Assembly (NCBI GenBank): GCA_020086605.1
Contig: JACBWW010000028.1
Span: forward strand, 6,647,487 to 6,711,486
Direction of reading: 5' to 3'
From: Lanius collurio
Taxonomy: Eukaryota; Chordata; Aves; Passeriformes; Laniidae
DNA: 64,000 nucleotides
Shown: piece by piece, positions 1-12,771 of the stretch
Position numbering within the stretch: the stretch's first letter is position 1
How the letters are laid out: each line of letters starts with the position of its first letter
Made by a program: the position numbers and the translations under genes
The notes under the pieces: model-generated
Seen by the model: the letters and a program-made list of their open reading frames with translations, nothing else
What the model was told of the DNA's origin: nothing
Databases searched by the model: none

Positions 1-3000
1 CAGCAGCCACAAGTCCCTGGCCTCCTTATTCTAATTCTATCGGATATCAATTGACAACATTACAAAATGCTGACAATTTTTTCACTGACATTACAGTATG
101 TAAAACTTTACCTTGGGATGGTCTGCAAAGTTAAGGAAAATGCTGATACAGTAAAAGTACTGCTGGATAATGCTGTTGTGGCAAGAAGAAACCCTATCAT
201 TCTGTATTATACTTTGCAAAACAGAAGAACTTCATAGTAACAAAAAAGGCATTTTCTTTATGAACCCATTTCAAACTGTGTTTAAAAGCATAGCATTGAT
301 TTTTCTGGACTGTATGTTTTCTAAGATTGCTGTGAGATAATATTGTTCCGTTGTGTCATGCTTTTCCAGAAAAAGTCCTCAATGACCTCAGCACTCTTCA
401 CATTTAAATAATACTTCACAATTTTTCTCAATGCATGGTTTTGCACACATTACTTGAACATTCATTTCTTTCGTCTGTAGCAGAGGAAAACCAATGTTTG
501 TTTACTATCTAATAAGTATCTTGTGAGAATTAAGGTTTTGATTTTCAGTAACACATTTAACTAATGTAACCAAATAAAGCTAATTAGATGCTTAAGTACT
601 GTTGTTAAGTGGCTGATCCAAGGAAAGATAGAAGTTGTACTTGAAGATAAGCTGGAACCCTAAAATTTGAAGTGAGGAATCCCATTCTGCTTCAGATCAT
701 TATGGTCTATGATCATGACATTTGTATTTGAATGGGATAAGTGGATTTCAAAGCATTTCTGTGATGCTATAAATTCCCCAGATTTTGAGTTCAGGTTAAG
801 TACATTGGAAGTCAGAGATCCTTGCTAGTTTGCTGGGAAATCAGCTTACCAGACCTCTGACCATATCAACAACTTTTCATACAGAGGACCATTCTTCTGT
901 CTGCAAAAATGAATAGAATGATTAGACTGCCACTTTAGACTTGAAAGTCAAAATACTCCAAAAAATTAGCCAGAGTCAAAAACTCTAGCTAATATTTTCT
1001 CCTCATGTTCCTCTCCAAAGTATTTGAAGAGCCTCAAAGGAGATTTAAGCACCACCCTGGCAGAAGACAGCAGCTGGAAATGGGAAAACTGTCCTTGCAA
1101 AACTTATTTTAATTTAGTGAGTCAGATTTTGGACCTTGCAAATTTACAGGACCTGTTTTCAGGTCATCACACTTAATGTGGTATGCTACTGCAGGAATAT
1201 TCTGGTCTAAAACTAAGTATCCTTAAAAGCTGAAGTAATGTTAATATCCAGAGCAGATTTTGATGTGACTTCCAAATATATACTTTTTTGTTAGCAGATA
1301 AGATACCCAAAAATTACTGAACAGTGTTTGATGAAAGGTACATCAAATATGTAGTTGATGTCTGAAAAATACGTGCAGTAGACATTTTAGAAAAATAAAT
1401 AGTTCATACAGGAAATTACTAGCTGCCCTCATCTTCTTCCAGCTTCTTCCCCACAACAAATTGCTGACTTTCTGTGTTAGATATTGCAAGGGACAACTAC
1501 ATTTAATATACACCAGCAAAACTATACTCTTCTTCCTTTTTAAACCTATTTATACATTCAATCTTGTGTGAGACTATTTCTATAGTCCTCATTTTTATGA
1601 CTCTCCAATGAAAGAGTACTTTCTTTTATTTGTTTTAGACTTGCAGTGCCCTCTTTCTTTTGAGAATCCATGAACAATCTCACTGCTTTTCATGATTTTA
1701 TAGGTCTCTATTTAACTTGCATGTGAAAATGCCCCACAGAACTTATCACACATGTGGCCTATCTTGGTTGTGTTTCTGTATCTTATATGAGAAAAGCAAC
1801 CAGAACTCAAGTGCAGTGTTCAAGAAATTTGATTTAGACAATGATCGACATGGTGATTTCAATCTACTTTCCAGCTCCTTTTCAATTAAGTGCAAATATT
1901 CTACTCTCATTTCAGACTCACACCGTCTAATGTCCACAGGGAGCTTTTCAAGTGATTCCAAGTCATATGCATGCTTTCAAAAGCAAACCTAACCATTGCA
2001 TACTATGATTTAGAGGTGCTAGGAAGATAGTATTTACATTTCTGTTATTTTCAAAGGATCTTAAAACATACTCACAGAGTTGTCTTGATTGCAAATCACA
2101 AAGAATTAAAAGAATGTCAAATGTCATTCCAATGTGTATTTTACTGCCATGGTAACACAAAGGTAACTGAGTAGGTTAAGCTACAAATTGCCTTCTCAGG
2201 TATTTAAAGATGTCAGTGAAATAAAGTCCCTTAATCAGGCTTATCATTTCTTGTGCTACATAATCAAGACAACCCTATTAAAGGCAAAGTCAAAATGCTG
2301 GGTGTTTTTGTGTGGTCACTGTTCTCTGTGTGCTGTAACTCTAGCATACAAACTCTAGTCTGTGTGCTCCAGTGTATCAAACATGGCCAATCAATTAACA
2401 TTACTTACTGCCACAGGCTGCTTTGCCACCATGTTAAAGAGTAGTTTGCTTTCTTTTGCAAATATTCCACATGGTGAGTTTTCTTGCATCCTTTATAGCT
2501 CAAGCTTAATCTTTTCAAATAAATCTTTTCATGTGCTAGATGCATTACAATTGCACACGTCTCAATTAACAATAAAAGCAGATGCCCTGAAAAGTACGCT
2601 CTTGGGTTTCCTACTTCTAACTCAAAATTATATGCAAAAAATAGAGTTTTAAGCTGTGGTTGTTGCCAAGTAAAATGCATTATAATCAAAACCACACAGA
2701 ACAAGGATAGAAAACAATTTTTTAAAATTCTTAGCTAATGTTATTCCAGGATAGTGGAAAAATATTTATTTGGAAAAATAAGTAAAAATATTTGCTACAA
2801 TTTATTCTCTCAGTAAGACAGTAGAAATTTATATTGCTTGATTACATTAACATCAGTTAAAATGAATGCACAGCCCCTACCATCATAAAGTAGCCTGTAG
2901 TGTTGTTCTATACATTTTATAATATAAATTTTATAATTAATTGTGTAAATTTTAATGCTGATTTACTGCTCACTCCACAGATACAGTTGACCTTTGCAAG

Positions 3001-3489
3001 TTTTGTAGTACCATGGCAAAGAATTTTGGGCTCAATTTTTTTCCACACCTAGAACTTTACCAGAAACTTATGAAGAAAAAAAAGTAGATCTCATACCTGT
3101 TCTTCCCTGCAAAAACACATGAAGAATTTTGAGAGACTGGGCAAGCCATAGCACAATATTGAGGAAGAAGTCCAAAAAAAAAACAAAAAACAAAAAAAAA
3201 TAGAGAGGAAATGTCCACTTGAACTTCAAATATATTAATGGAAACACCTTTTTCCATGACAATCTCATAGGCTTAACACTTATGTTACTCTTTATTAGCA
3301 TGAGCAGCCTATACCAGTGTTATGGTAGGTTACTAGCACAATAATTTCTAGATAACAAAGAGGTTACTCAAGCGGTACTACTTACCCTATCTTTACAAAA
3401 CATGTCACATAAACACAAAGTGAATACTGTGTATGGTTAGGGCCCTCTTTCCCAATGTACATCTCCTGCAGCAGACACCTTCCCAAGGA
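1..3489. other. AT-rich unique noncoding sequence
   Basis: No coding region, RNA gene or recognisable mobile element is visible. Open frames are under 100 codons and overlap on opposite strands near 1.7-2.7 kb, as expected by chance in AT-rich DNA. An A-rich low-complexity patch lies at about 3171-3200. Ancient repeats too worn to recognise by eye may be present. Confidence 0.6.
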
Positions 3490-3622
3490 TTCAGACCCTA
3501 ATCCAGAAAATCATCTATGCTCCTATTTAAATTTAAGCATGTGAATAAACCCATTCATTTCAGTGGGAATACTTGCTGCTTAAACTTAAGCATGTGTTTG
3601 GGTTAAAACTGGTAAGGGCCTA
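3490..3622. repeat. ancient dispersed palindromic repeat (sauropsid-type)
   Basis: Two 'taagcatgtg' blocks (about 3532-3543 and 3587-3597) flank a 'cattcatttcagtgggaat' core. This resembles an old, partly palindromic interspersed repeat seen in reptile and bird genomes, in which 'agcatgtgcttaa' blocks flank 'cattgacttcaatggga'. The arms are degenerate and no ends or target duplication can be seen. The family assignment is from memory and unnamed. Confidence 0.45.
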
Positions 3623-5521
3623 TGGTGTAGTGCAGAAAAACTTGCCACCTACCATTTCATCAACATCATGCTCTGCAGCACCTGGGTTTGCTTTGGAAAT
3701 TGTCCATCTTGTTAAAAAACAGACTCAAATTTGATTAGCTTATAAAATCTTGAATAGCTTGCAGTATGAAGTAGCTCAGCTGTACATGCGTAGGCAAGAC
3801 AAGTTTTGTGCCAGGAAATAGACTCCCTCATTTTTTCAAAATGAGCTTATTTTTTCCCAATGTTTTTTTATTCATATCAAGATAAATTATTAGAAGGAAA
3901 TCACAGTTTATTCACCTCATGAAATATTTACAGTCTTGTTGCTATTTTCAACATATTGATTTGGGCCTCAATTCAGTCCTTGATTTCAAAGGAAATGAGA
4001 TCAAACCTATAGAACATAAAAACTAGCTTTCAGCGATGTAGTTCTGTTAAAAATACTAGCCAAAAAATGAATATTTTTGCTTTATTTACACAAGTAATTA
4101 AGCAGTAATTCTTTTTTACAGTCATGTATATCTAGGTTTAACTCACTGAACAATATGAAGACCATAGCTCGAAGTTACCAGAGGGTTTGGGCCGGGCTCG
4201 TGTGTCCAGCCTCACCAGTGGTTACTCACTGCTGATTCCAGAGCAGCTCACAGTGTCGGGTATGGCAGACAATGTCAAAAGATCTCTGTGGTTTCAATCA
4301 ATAACTCATTGAGGTGTGGGTGCATGGCATAACAGGAAAAAAGTGTTTTGAGGTAATCCAAAATAATGCTCGAATATTTGTAGAAAAGTTACCTTTGTTG
4401 TAGCTTTAGTATTGTATTATGCAGAGAATCAACTTTATGCACATAGGCATCTCTGGCTAACAACTCCATTTAAACATTGATGGAATTTTCTACTGCATTT
4501 GCTCTGGGGCATGCTTTAAAATGTTCATAACTTCATTATTTTACAATCAGCTCTAATATAACCTAGCAAAAATATGTACTATTCACTGGGGACTAGTTAC
4601 ATCCTGAGTTTCATATATCAAAGATTTGTCATTTCTAAGCTATGCTAAGGAGAAAAAAATCAAGTCAAAACAGCTTTTCTCTTTCTTTATTTAAGCGTGT
4701 AATGTTTTCACAAAGGCCAAAATCAGAAACAGCTGAAAGCATTTCCCCAAACTGTAGAAGTGTGGGGGGGAAATTTACCTTTGAGCAGAGCCCAGTTATG
4801 AATAATCATGAGGCAGAAAGGTGAGAATTTGGAGCATGAGCATCTGCAAGCAGGTATTTTCAACAGCAAAAGCTTTCAATCTTTACCCCATGTTCATCTC
4901 TCTTCCCTAGTCTCTCTTCCATCTCACTGCCTTTCTGGTCTTCCTCTATCCCTTTATTTCCCTTTTAAGACAGTTACCTATTTGTCTTTGCCTCTTTTCA
5001 AAGTTAGTAACCTTCCTTCATTCCTGCTTCCATTGCCCAGTGTTTGTTGGTTCTGGAGCTATCTGTTGATACTTGGGAAGTAATAAACTCTTCAGTAATT
5101 TGAAAGGTACAATTGTAGGTGTTTAGTATTGTTGAAACAAAAGTGTTGATTTCACTGAACTAGAAGCACTAGAATTGCCCTAGTGGGCCTAAAGACAACA
5201 AACTAAGTTTTTAATACGTACCTTGTCTCATCCTTTCAACTGTTTGTGGAGACAGCTAAGGCAGGGGAAAAGAGAATGTAGAAGAGAGGAGGGCAGCAAA
5301 CCCAATGGCACAGAGAATATTCTAAAAATAAATGTGATTCATGGGCATGTTGATGTTATTGCCATGAACATTTTCAGAAATATTTATCAGTAATTAATTT
5401 GTCCATTTTATGCCGTTAATTTAGCATGAAACTTTATTTGCTCCTCCATTTCTCTTGTAACCCTCTCAATTGAACTAATCAGGTGAATCCTTGGCTATGA
5501 ACTGAGATATGAATGATCTTA
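3623..5521. other. noncoding spacer
   Basis: AT-rich sequence with no recognisable gene. A short pyrimidine-rich patch (about 4895-5040) produces a spurious 91-codon plus-strand frame rich in Ser, Leu and Phe. A block at about 3960-4010 ('gggcctcaattcag...') may be another scrap of old palindromic repeat. Confidence 0.5.
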
Positions 5522-6108
5522 TGTGATGGTTTTGGCTGGGAAAAAGTTAATTTTATTCACTGTGGCCAACATGGAGCTATATTTTGAATTTGGTCTGAAC
5601 ACAGGGTTGATAACACAGAGATGTTTTGTTATTGTTGATCAGGGCTTATACAGAGCCAAGACCTTTTCTGCTGCTTGTACTTCCGCACTGGTGAGGAAGC
5701 TGGGGGTGCATGGGAGGTTGGGAGGAGACACAGCTGGGACAGGTGACCCCAACTGACCAAAGGGATCTTCTAGACCATCATGATCAGTACACAAAGTGGA
5801 GGGAAGAAAGAGGAAAGTGAGGGTGTTTGGAATGATGACATTTGACTTCCCAAGTCACTGTCACATCTGATGGGACTCTGCTCTCCTGGAGGTAGCTGAA
5901 CACCTGCTAGCCCATGAGAAGCACTGAATTAATTACTTGTCTTGCTTTGTTTGTGTGTGCAGCTTTAGTTTTCCCCATTAATCTGTCGTTATCTCAAACC
6001 ATGGGTTTTCCAGCTTTTGCCCTTCCAATTCTCTCCCCAGTCCTGCTGGTGGGCTAAGAGCAAGTTGATGCCTGGGGCTTGCATGCTGGCTGGAGTGAAA
6101 CCATGACA
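5522..6108 (+). mobile_element. solo ERV LTR, bird 'tggttttggctggg' family (copy 1)
   Basis: This 587-bp block starts TGTGATGG and ends CCATGACA, so it has retroviral TG...CA ends. It aligns end to end by eye with the block at 38416-38992: both share 'ttgataacacagagatgtttt', 'gtgcatgggaggttgggagga', and a later 'ctgctctcctggagg' type segment. A TATA-like stretch sits near 5788. The usual late 'ccattaaact' signal reads 'ccattaatct' here, so it appears decayed. The flanking 5-mers tctta and tctca differ at one position and may be an aged target duplication. No internal retroviral sequence adjoins it, so it is a solo LTR. The 77-codon frame inside it is not a gene. Confidence 0.85.
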
Positions 6109-7814
6109 TCTCAATAACCATAGGTCATCCTTGATTCTTCTCTTTTGCCAAGTATAAGGTATTTCTAAAGACATCTTCAGAGTGTACTGGTCACCTGTGT
6201 GAATAAAAATGTTGCTTGTGCTTCACGACTACACTATAGAGGCAGGGTTTTTTTCTGTAGCTAGCACAGGCACACTAAACTACACACTTTGATGGACTCA
6301 ATTAGGTTTCTCCCAAGGTAATCAGTGAACTCCGTGACAGACCCTTTAGAATGTTTCAATACTGTGAAGTTGATCAAAACCAGATGCCATTAGGAGCTTC
6401 AAATGACTTTGTCATTTTGCTGTATATAAAGTTCAACTTCTAGTGCATCCTTATGCACAATGTTCATTTAAATCCACAACCCTTGGTAGGCTGAACACAC
6501 CAAATTGCTGACAGATGCAAGTGTGAAGTGTGTACTTTCACAAAAGGACTGCTCCAAATACATCTATCTCTCCTCAGCAACAGAGTCTGTGTTAAACTCT
6601 GTACATGACACTTTATTTCATAAGAAATTTGTTCCTCTCTGGCTAAGGCTTTATTCCTAGCCTTTCAGACAGAGGTATGATATGATCAAGTAAGAGAAGT
6701 AATGTATCTGAGACTCAATATGAGTACAAAGTTATCAATCCACTAACGTACAAACTCAGTGAGAGATAATGTGTGACACTCTATTCACCTTAATTAGAAC
6801 TTATTAGAACCTACTTTGATTCCTACAGTGGTGATTCCAAAGCTCTTAACTTACCGCTTAATGAGCATCAGAATAAACAGTGTTACTAATGGAGGAAATG
6901 CTGAAATTAATCATCAACAACTCCAAAAGCTAACTTTTAAAAGATTATATTGTGTAAAATAATATGCAAAAAAGAAGCAGCCAAAGTGAATTATTATCAA
7001 GTGGTAGGTTATTTTCAAGTCCAAAGTAGGTCATCAGTTGCATTTTAAAGGAAAAAAAAATCAGCTATTTCTGAGATGAATTATTTTGATCTTTTCAGAA
7101 TGTTTCTTTACAGTAAAAATTTGGAAAAGGCCAAAATTGAAAATTTTCTCTAAGAAATCAGTTGAGGTTGAATAATGAAACAACTTTGTCATAGTGGATG
7201 GGGAACAAGCTAAAAATTGGATTTGGTTCTGCAAGCCTTGAAATGAGATGCTGACACAACTGAAGCCTCTAAACCAATGAAATTTTAAGTTTACTGACCA
7301 TACAACCCAGATTTAAGAACAGCCTCTCTTTATCCTCTTCAGTCTTTCTAGGCATCATAGTCCTTACTTTTGGAAAAAAGCTTCAGATGGATAAAATTGG
7401 TTTCTGTTGTCCTTGACAATATAATTTCCTATAAAGCAGACAACTGGGGAGGAACATCCTAAAAAGGCTGTTCCTTCAAGTGCTGTAGGTTCAGGTCTTT
7501 AAAGTAGTTGCTTCTACTGACATCATTATAGTACCGGAAAGAGGACGCATGAGAAAAAATAAAACATATGCTGATTTGATAATACTCTCTCTCCCCTGAT
7601 TTACTCAGCATGTAATTACTATCCTTTTTTCCTCCTCTGATTGAACATATGGTTGTTTCAAATCAGGTGGGTTAAGAAACTGGCAGAAAAAGTAGCTCTT
7701 CTGATCTTGGAACTAGTCATCTTCTGAATGAATTCTGATTTGTTTTCTGGTGAGCTGGAGCTTCAAAACTGCATTTTCCACTAATTCCATTACATAGGTC
7801 CACTATGGCCTGTT
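6109..7814. other. noncoding spacer
   Basis: AT-rich unique sequence. I see no gene, repeat boundary or conserved RNA structure in it. Confidence 0.5.
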
Positions 7815-8010
7815 TAATGCCTTTTCTTCCTGAGCTAAATAGTCTTTACAAATAACTGGTCAGTGAGAATTTTCTATGTCATAACCATTTTCATTGCCAT
7901 TTTCTGGACTTTTTCATGTTTCTCTTGTGAGCTAGTATTATATTGTCTGAGATAGGCTGGCCAGAGCAGTTCACTGTACCTGAAATATGTTGTGCACTGA
8001 AATTGCATAA
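7815..8010 (-). mobile_element. degenerate LINE-like (CR1 type) fragment, possible
   Basis: The order 'tcttcctgagctaaatag', 'cattgccattttctggactttt', then 'ggccagagcagttcactgta' mirrors the CR1 3' region read on the complementary strand. In that region a 'tttgtggccctcctctggac' block precedes a 'cccagaactggacacagta' block. Divergence is heavy and neither end is defined. It could be chance similarity or another LINE clade. Confidence 0.4.
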
Positions 8011-8575
8011 GACCACATCTCACTTTCTGCTGTTTTTTTCTACTCATTGCTTCAGATTTTCTTTAATTTAATGTCACGCATGGTGGCATGCACATTTTTC
8101 CCGAATTAACAATTCATGGGTTGTGATATGATGGACAGTTTCTTTCTATTACAATACATGAATACATGAATTACAATACATTTTTCATTCAGTGGCATTT
8201 CCCTATTGATCCTGAGAGGACCTTTAAAATTTATTATGTCACTAATCTCACCTAAGATAGCTAATTTTGACTCACTTGAAAAAGCAGTGATGTCCACCTA
8301 ACAGCAGGTGAATGATTACCTCAGCAGAAGGGTTGTATGCAGCTGTCATTAATAAGCCTACCCAGTATGACCTTGCCTGAGCTGATTCCTTTCTTTTCCA
8401 ATCCCTCAATGTTCTGTACCAGAAAATTTTCCCCTCTAACTATTCACCACGTGAAAAGTTTGTGTTAAACATATTGCTACACAACAAAGTCATTGTGTGC
8501 CCCAGTGCATATACTGCAAGACAGTGAATAAGCATTCCCTGCTTATCTCCTTGATCCATTGATAACTTCACAGGC

Positions 8576-8714
8576 CTTCCTTTTCCTTTTTTTCTTTTCC
8601 TTTTCCTCCTTTTCCTTTTTTCCTTCTCCTTTTTTCCTTTTCCTTTTCCTTTTCCTTTTCCTTTTCCTTTTCCTTTTCCTTTTCCTTTTCCTTCTCTTTT
8701 TCCTTTTCCCTTCC
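8576..8714. repeat. CCTTTT hexanucleotide / polypyrimidine microsatellite
   Basis: About 139 bp of almost pure pyrimidine on the plus strand, built from CCTTTT units. The cleanest part, about 8634-8690, is near-perfect. The complementary strand is an (AAAAGG)n purine tract. It creates an artefactual Lys-Gly frame on the minus strand (8440-8721). Such mirror-symmetric purine/pyrimidine tracts can form triplex DNA. Confidence 0.95.
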
Positions 8715-10436
8715 ATGTCATCTCTTTTCTAAGCTGATTTCTTTTTTTTTGTACTGTCTCTCTACATAAAAACTGTGTGTCAATCCTGACTATTCTTTTT
8801 GCTTTTCATATTAGTTTGACAACTTTTCTTCTGAGATAGAAAAAACTACTTTCTGCAGTGACCTTAAAAAAGGGTCTGTATCATGGGCTTATAGTTTGAC
8901 TTAATGTGGTGTTCTTTTTTATTTGCCTGGCCTTTCCTGTTAACTCTTAATATTATTCTTGCCTTTTTTTCTATTGCCCTTGAAATTACCTTTTATGGAA
9001 CTATCCACAGTGCTGATAAGCCCTCTTACCTGAACAACCTAATAACCTATAACTGTACATGCCATGCATTAGGATGTTTTTTTCTGTGTAAGCATTACCT
9101 AGCATTTATAGACACTGAATTTCATATGCTATTTTATCACCAACCAACTCAGTCTTCTATACTTATTCTGCAGTATTTTGCAGGTAAGTGCAAACACTAT
9201 TCCAGATTTCAGGAAAGGAATGTAAATCTATTCTGATGAAAATTTGTAACCAAAGTAGAGATAAGATCACATTTTGTGGTGAGAGACATGGATATATTCT
9301 GAATATCTATACAGGTCCTGTCTATACAGTTATTCATTGTACAATCAAACAGATTTTAATGGCTGCACTGAGAGGTCTGAAAAATTCCTGTTGGCCCTAC
9401 AGCTCCTTTATGTGTTTGATACAGGGAGAAGAAAGTGGCTGGAACAGAGTGGATGGAAGAGGACTTCATATAAGCATGGAATCAGCTTTCTACAATTTCT
9501 TCACAGGAAATGCACCTTTAAAGAAATAGAAACAACCTTCTCTTCTTAAAACTCTAATGGTATTTCATGATCCTAAAAGAAAGAAACATTGGAATGCATT
9601 CATAGATTGTTCTTTCTCTCTCTCTTTTCTCTTTTCTTTTTTCCTCTCTCTGTCTTTTTCCTTTTATAATGTTTTTGACTGATAATTTTTTCACACTTTA
9701 GCCAGCTCTAATTAGAATATTTTTTTCAAACTGGTGAAGCAGGCAACATTTTCAACTTCCCTTTGAATATTTTGTGAGGCAAAACAGAGAAGTAACACTT
9801 ACATGTAGAGGGTTCTGCTGTTGGCCTTGTTCCAAGCGTCTTTTGAAACTAACTGTAAGAAATCTAGCAGAATTAGGCAAATTGGACCTTACATACCCAT
9901 ATGGAACTAGAAAATCTAATGACAACACAGCAAACTGTCAGCTGGTTTTTGAAGTGTCACACAAGAAAGCAAATCATTACCAGAAAGCTGGTTTATTGAA
10001 CCTAACTGACATGAACAACAACAAACCAAAATTAGTAAAAGCATGTGCCTAGGGCAATCTACTGCTGCTTATTTATTTTATGTTTTCTACATCTCCTTAT
10101 TCCTAGATTTCTTTGTTTGATACTGTAATATAGCACTCTTGCTATGATAAAATACTATATTCTGAGGGAACAATTAATGACAATCAAGCACAACATTTTA
10201 TTTATAGATCAAATAAAACATTCCTTGATAAATGTAACATTTAAAGAAAATGTATTGCAAATACATAGATTTCCTCTCATGGTTTCTTATTTCCTCTAGT
10301 ATGAGGAAAAATAAAAAGACAATGGATTTTTCAGAATATTCACTTGCTTTGTAGATGAGAGTGGGAGAGTATGAAGATTTCCAGTTCCCTGGAACCCACT
10401 GCCAGCCCTGAACAGGGCAGAGCTCCTTGCTTGGAA
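8715..10436. other. noncoding spacer with CT-rich patch
   Basis: AT-rich sequence. Positions 9610-9664 are a degenerate CT/CTTT tract. The overlapping 110- and 113-codon plus-strand frames at 8904-9529 lack recognisable domains or codon bias, and I regard them as chance. Confidence 0.5.
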
Positions 10437-11031
10437 TGTATGATTTCCCACTTCATTCTCAGGTATAATGGATCAGAGTATCCTGGGGTGACATTATGAA
10501 GCTGCTTTACTCCTTACCTGTACACTCAATGCCCAAAGACATTGTGCCTTTAGGGTGGACCCGGGGGTTGGGGGTGGATCCAGGGACCCAAGGGGGAAGT
10601 TGAATGGTTGAGCCCAAGGGCTCGGAGGTCAGGACAGGGATCAGGAGTGAGTGCACCGGGAGTGCTGTGCTCATCTTTGGTTTCCTTTGTGTTCCAGCTA
10701 GTGGGAACAAGGTTCTGTTGTTTCATTTTGTTCTTGTTCTTTTTTCCCTTTCCTTCCCCTTTCCTCACTGCCTCCCCTCTTCCCTCCTCAGTCTGAGCCC
10801 ACATGTCTGCTCCCTCTCTGGGAATTTCTTATATTTTGAGGAGTTTTGTTTTTGTTTTTGTTTTTTTTTTATCCTGTTCTACCCTGTTTTGTTCATGTGT
10901 TAATAAACAGTTTGGTTTCTTTTTCCCACTTTCACTCCTTGTGACCCATTTGTTTCATTGATGCAGGAAAAGGGGAGGAACATTCATTCTGGAGTGTTTC
11001 CTGCTGAAGTTTTGTCTCAAAAGCTGAGACA
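10437..11031 (+). mobile_element. solo ERV LTR with AATAAA signal (second family)
   Basis: A GC-richer block with 'ggatcagagtatcctggggt', 'tttactccttacctgtac' and 'cattgtgcctttagggtgg', then a long pyrimidine tract, a T-rich stretch and AATAAA at 10902-10907, ending '...ctgagaca'. This layout and wording match an avian LTR class I recall. The start is uncertain (10437 is a TG candidate; it could begin nearer 10380). No retroviral coding sequence adjoins it. The opposing frames at 10507-10903 fall within it. Confidence 0.7.
10902..10907 (+). promoter_or_regulatory. polyadenylation signal AATAAA of the LTR
   Basis: AATAAA in 'gttaataaacag', followed by a T-rich and TG-containing segment. This is the expected position near the R/U5 boundary of an LTR. 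Confidence 0.6.
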
Positions 11032-11577
11032 CAAGAGGATAAATCCATTCCCTGGTCCCCTCAGTTCAAGCTGAGAATCATTTATCAGTGAACCACAATT
11101 TGCCTCTGTTCAGACATTCAGATGAGCTAACATATCCTTCATAATTTTGTTTGGTCTTTATTTCTCTCTGAAATATTTTTGTCTCATTCCTTATTTATAC
11201 AATAAATAGAATCTGAAGGAAGGCTTAAGCACGGAGCCACGGACATCACATTCAGCATCCAGGTGACACTGGCATACATAGTCCTGGAGGTGACTCTGAA
11301 GCTTTCCAGTACTTAAGTTTTTGGTAGTCTTCCAGGCTGTTCCAGGCTATCCTTCCTACTTGTTCCCATGCTCAGACCCATCCTTTACTATCTCAGGCCT
11401 TGACCAAGTGAGACATGACCTAAATAGCCCTAACCAGCCCCACAGCAAAGGCAGATGGAGGTGATTTGGCTCCTGGTGAACCCCTGCCCAGACACCAGCG
11501 CACTCAGTTGGGAATGAGGCACACAGTGTCCACTGCTTTTTGCACAGCCCAGGACAGTAAGATATAAGGGCAAAAAT
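11032..11577. other. noncoding spacer
   Basis: No gene recognised. A 74-codon minus-strand frame (11356-11580) abuts the CR1 end and shows no domain. Confidence 0.45.
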
Positions 11578-11970
11578 CATAGAATAATGGAATCATTAAT
11601 ATTGGAAAAGGTCTCTAAAATCATCGAGTCTGAATGTCCACCTACTACCACCTAGCATGTTCATCACTAAACCATGTCCTCAAGTGCCATATCCATGTTT
11701 TTTGAACACTTCCAGGGATGGTGACTATCACTTCTCTAAGTATTCTGTTCCAGTGCTTTATAACCCTTTCCATTAAGATTTTTTTCCCTCATATCTAATC
11801 AAAACCTCCACTGGTGTACCTTGAGACCATGTCCTCTTGACCTGTCACTTGGTATCTGGTAGAAGAGACTGACCCCCACCTCGCTGCAACTTCCTTTCAG
11901 GGACTTGAAGAGAGTGATGGTCTCCTGTTAGCCTCCTTTTCTCCAAGCTAAACAATCCCAGGTCCCTCTA
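11578..11970 (-). mobile_element. CR1 LINE, 5'-truncated 3' end
   Basis: The plus strand starts 'catagaataatggaatcatt.atattggaaaaggtc', the complement of the CR1 3' end with its ATTCTATGATTCT-type terminus. It then follows the CR1 3' region through 'ccatgtcctcaagtgccat', 'gatggtgactatcacttct' and 'ctccaagctaaacaatcccag'. About 390 bp remain and no coding potential is left. Its divergence suggests an old insertion. Confidence 0.88.
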
Positions 11971-12457
11971 AATTTGGTCACTGGGCTGGGAGGTGGACTC
12001 CTTTTACTTCTGTGGCTTTACTTTTACTGCACACAGATACAAACGCTAACTGATCATTTGACCCACTATATATGACACGTATTCACAACATAAACCAATG
12101 ATTATATTACCACACAGTACAGCAAATTGTTTTTTAGGCAATAAAAATGCATTATCAGCTCCAGAGGAGCAATTATACTGCACACTGTGAAAGTATATTA
12201 AGAATAATACACAGAACTCCACTCAGTCTAAATTAGTCTATTGACATGATGGCAGCTCTGAAGATGGAAAAGTGCAGGAGATTCAGGCATTCTGTGCATT
12301 AAATTCTCATCAGGAGAACTAAATGGACATAAAAACATCAGTGAAGACATTGGAGGCAGAACTTCCTTTGATCTAAAATACTGATGATTTTAGTAAATCT
12401 AGATTAGTTTAAGCCAACTATTCTTTAATCCCTAACAGATGTAGAGACTGGTATGAA
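11971..12457. other. noncoding spacer
   Basis: AT-rich sequence with no feature recognised. Confidence 0.45.
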
Positions 12458-12471
12458 GGGGGGGGGGGGGG
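12458..12471. repeat. G14 homopolymer
   Basis: Fourteen consecutive G residues in AT-rich surroundings. The length may be uncertain because of sequencing slippage. Confidence 0.9.
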
Positions 12472-12539
12472 AGAAGAGTGTGTTGGCTTTATTTATTTAA
12501 TCAAAGGGAGCTTGCCAGCCTAGTTCCTACTTAGCACCA

Positions 12540-12770
12540 GCACAACACGTGTGCCTCGTACGGCATCCCTTCAGAACTCGCTCTGAGCACACAGGGCCCT
12601 CGTGGCACCGGTGGCCCTGCCTCCTGCACGTGTCCTGCGTGTGCAGGCAGTGTGGGTGTCAGTGTAAAGGAGATGAGTGTTTGCCACCAACTCTTGTCCT
12701 GCCCGGACAGATGGGCCCTGCTCCATTCCACTGCATGGATGAAGGTAGCACACACAAGCACTCCTGTTGT
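12540..12770. other. GC-rich islet, unrecognised
   Basis: A local rise in GC with about ten CpGs ('cctcgtacggc', 'gcaccggtgg', 'gcccggac') in otherwise AT-rich DNA. A 109-codon plus-strand frame (12549-12878), Cys-rich in its first half, and two minus-strand frames overlap here. None matches a family I know. It could be a repeat fragment, a small regulatory island or an unrecognised exon. Confidence 0.35.
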
Positions 12771-12771
12771 T

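Noticed and set aside
8440..8721. 93-codon Lys/Gly-rich minus-strand frame
   Set aside because: It is a translation of the CCTTTT microsatellite.
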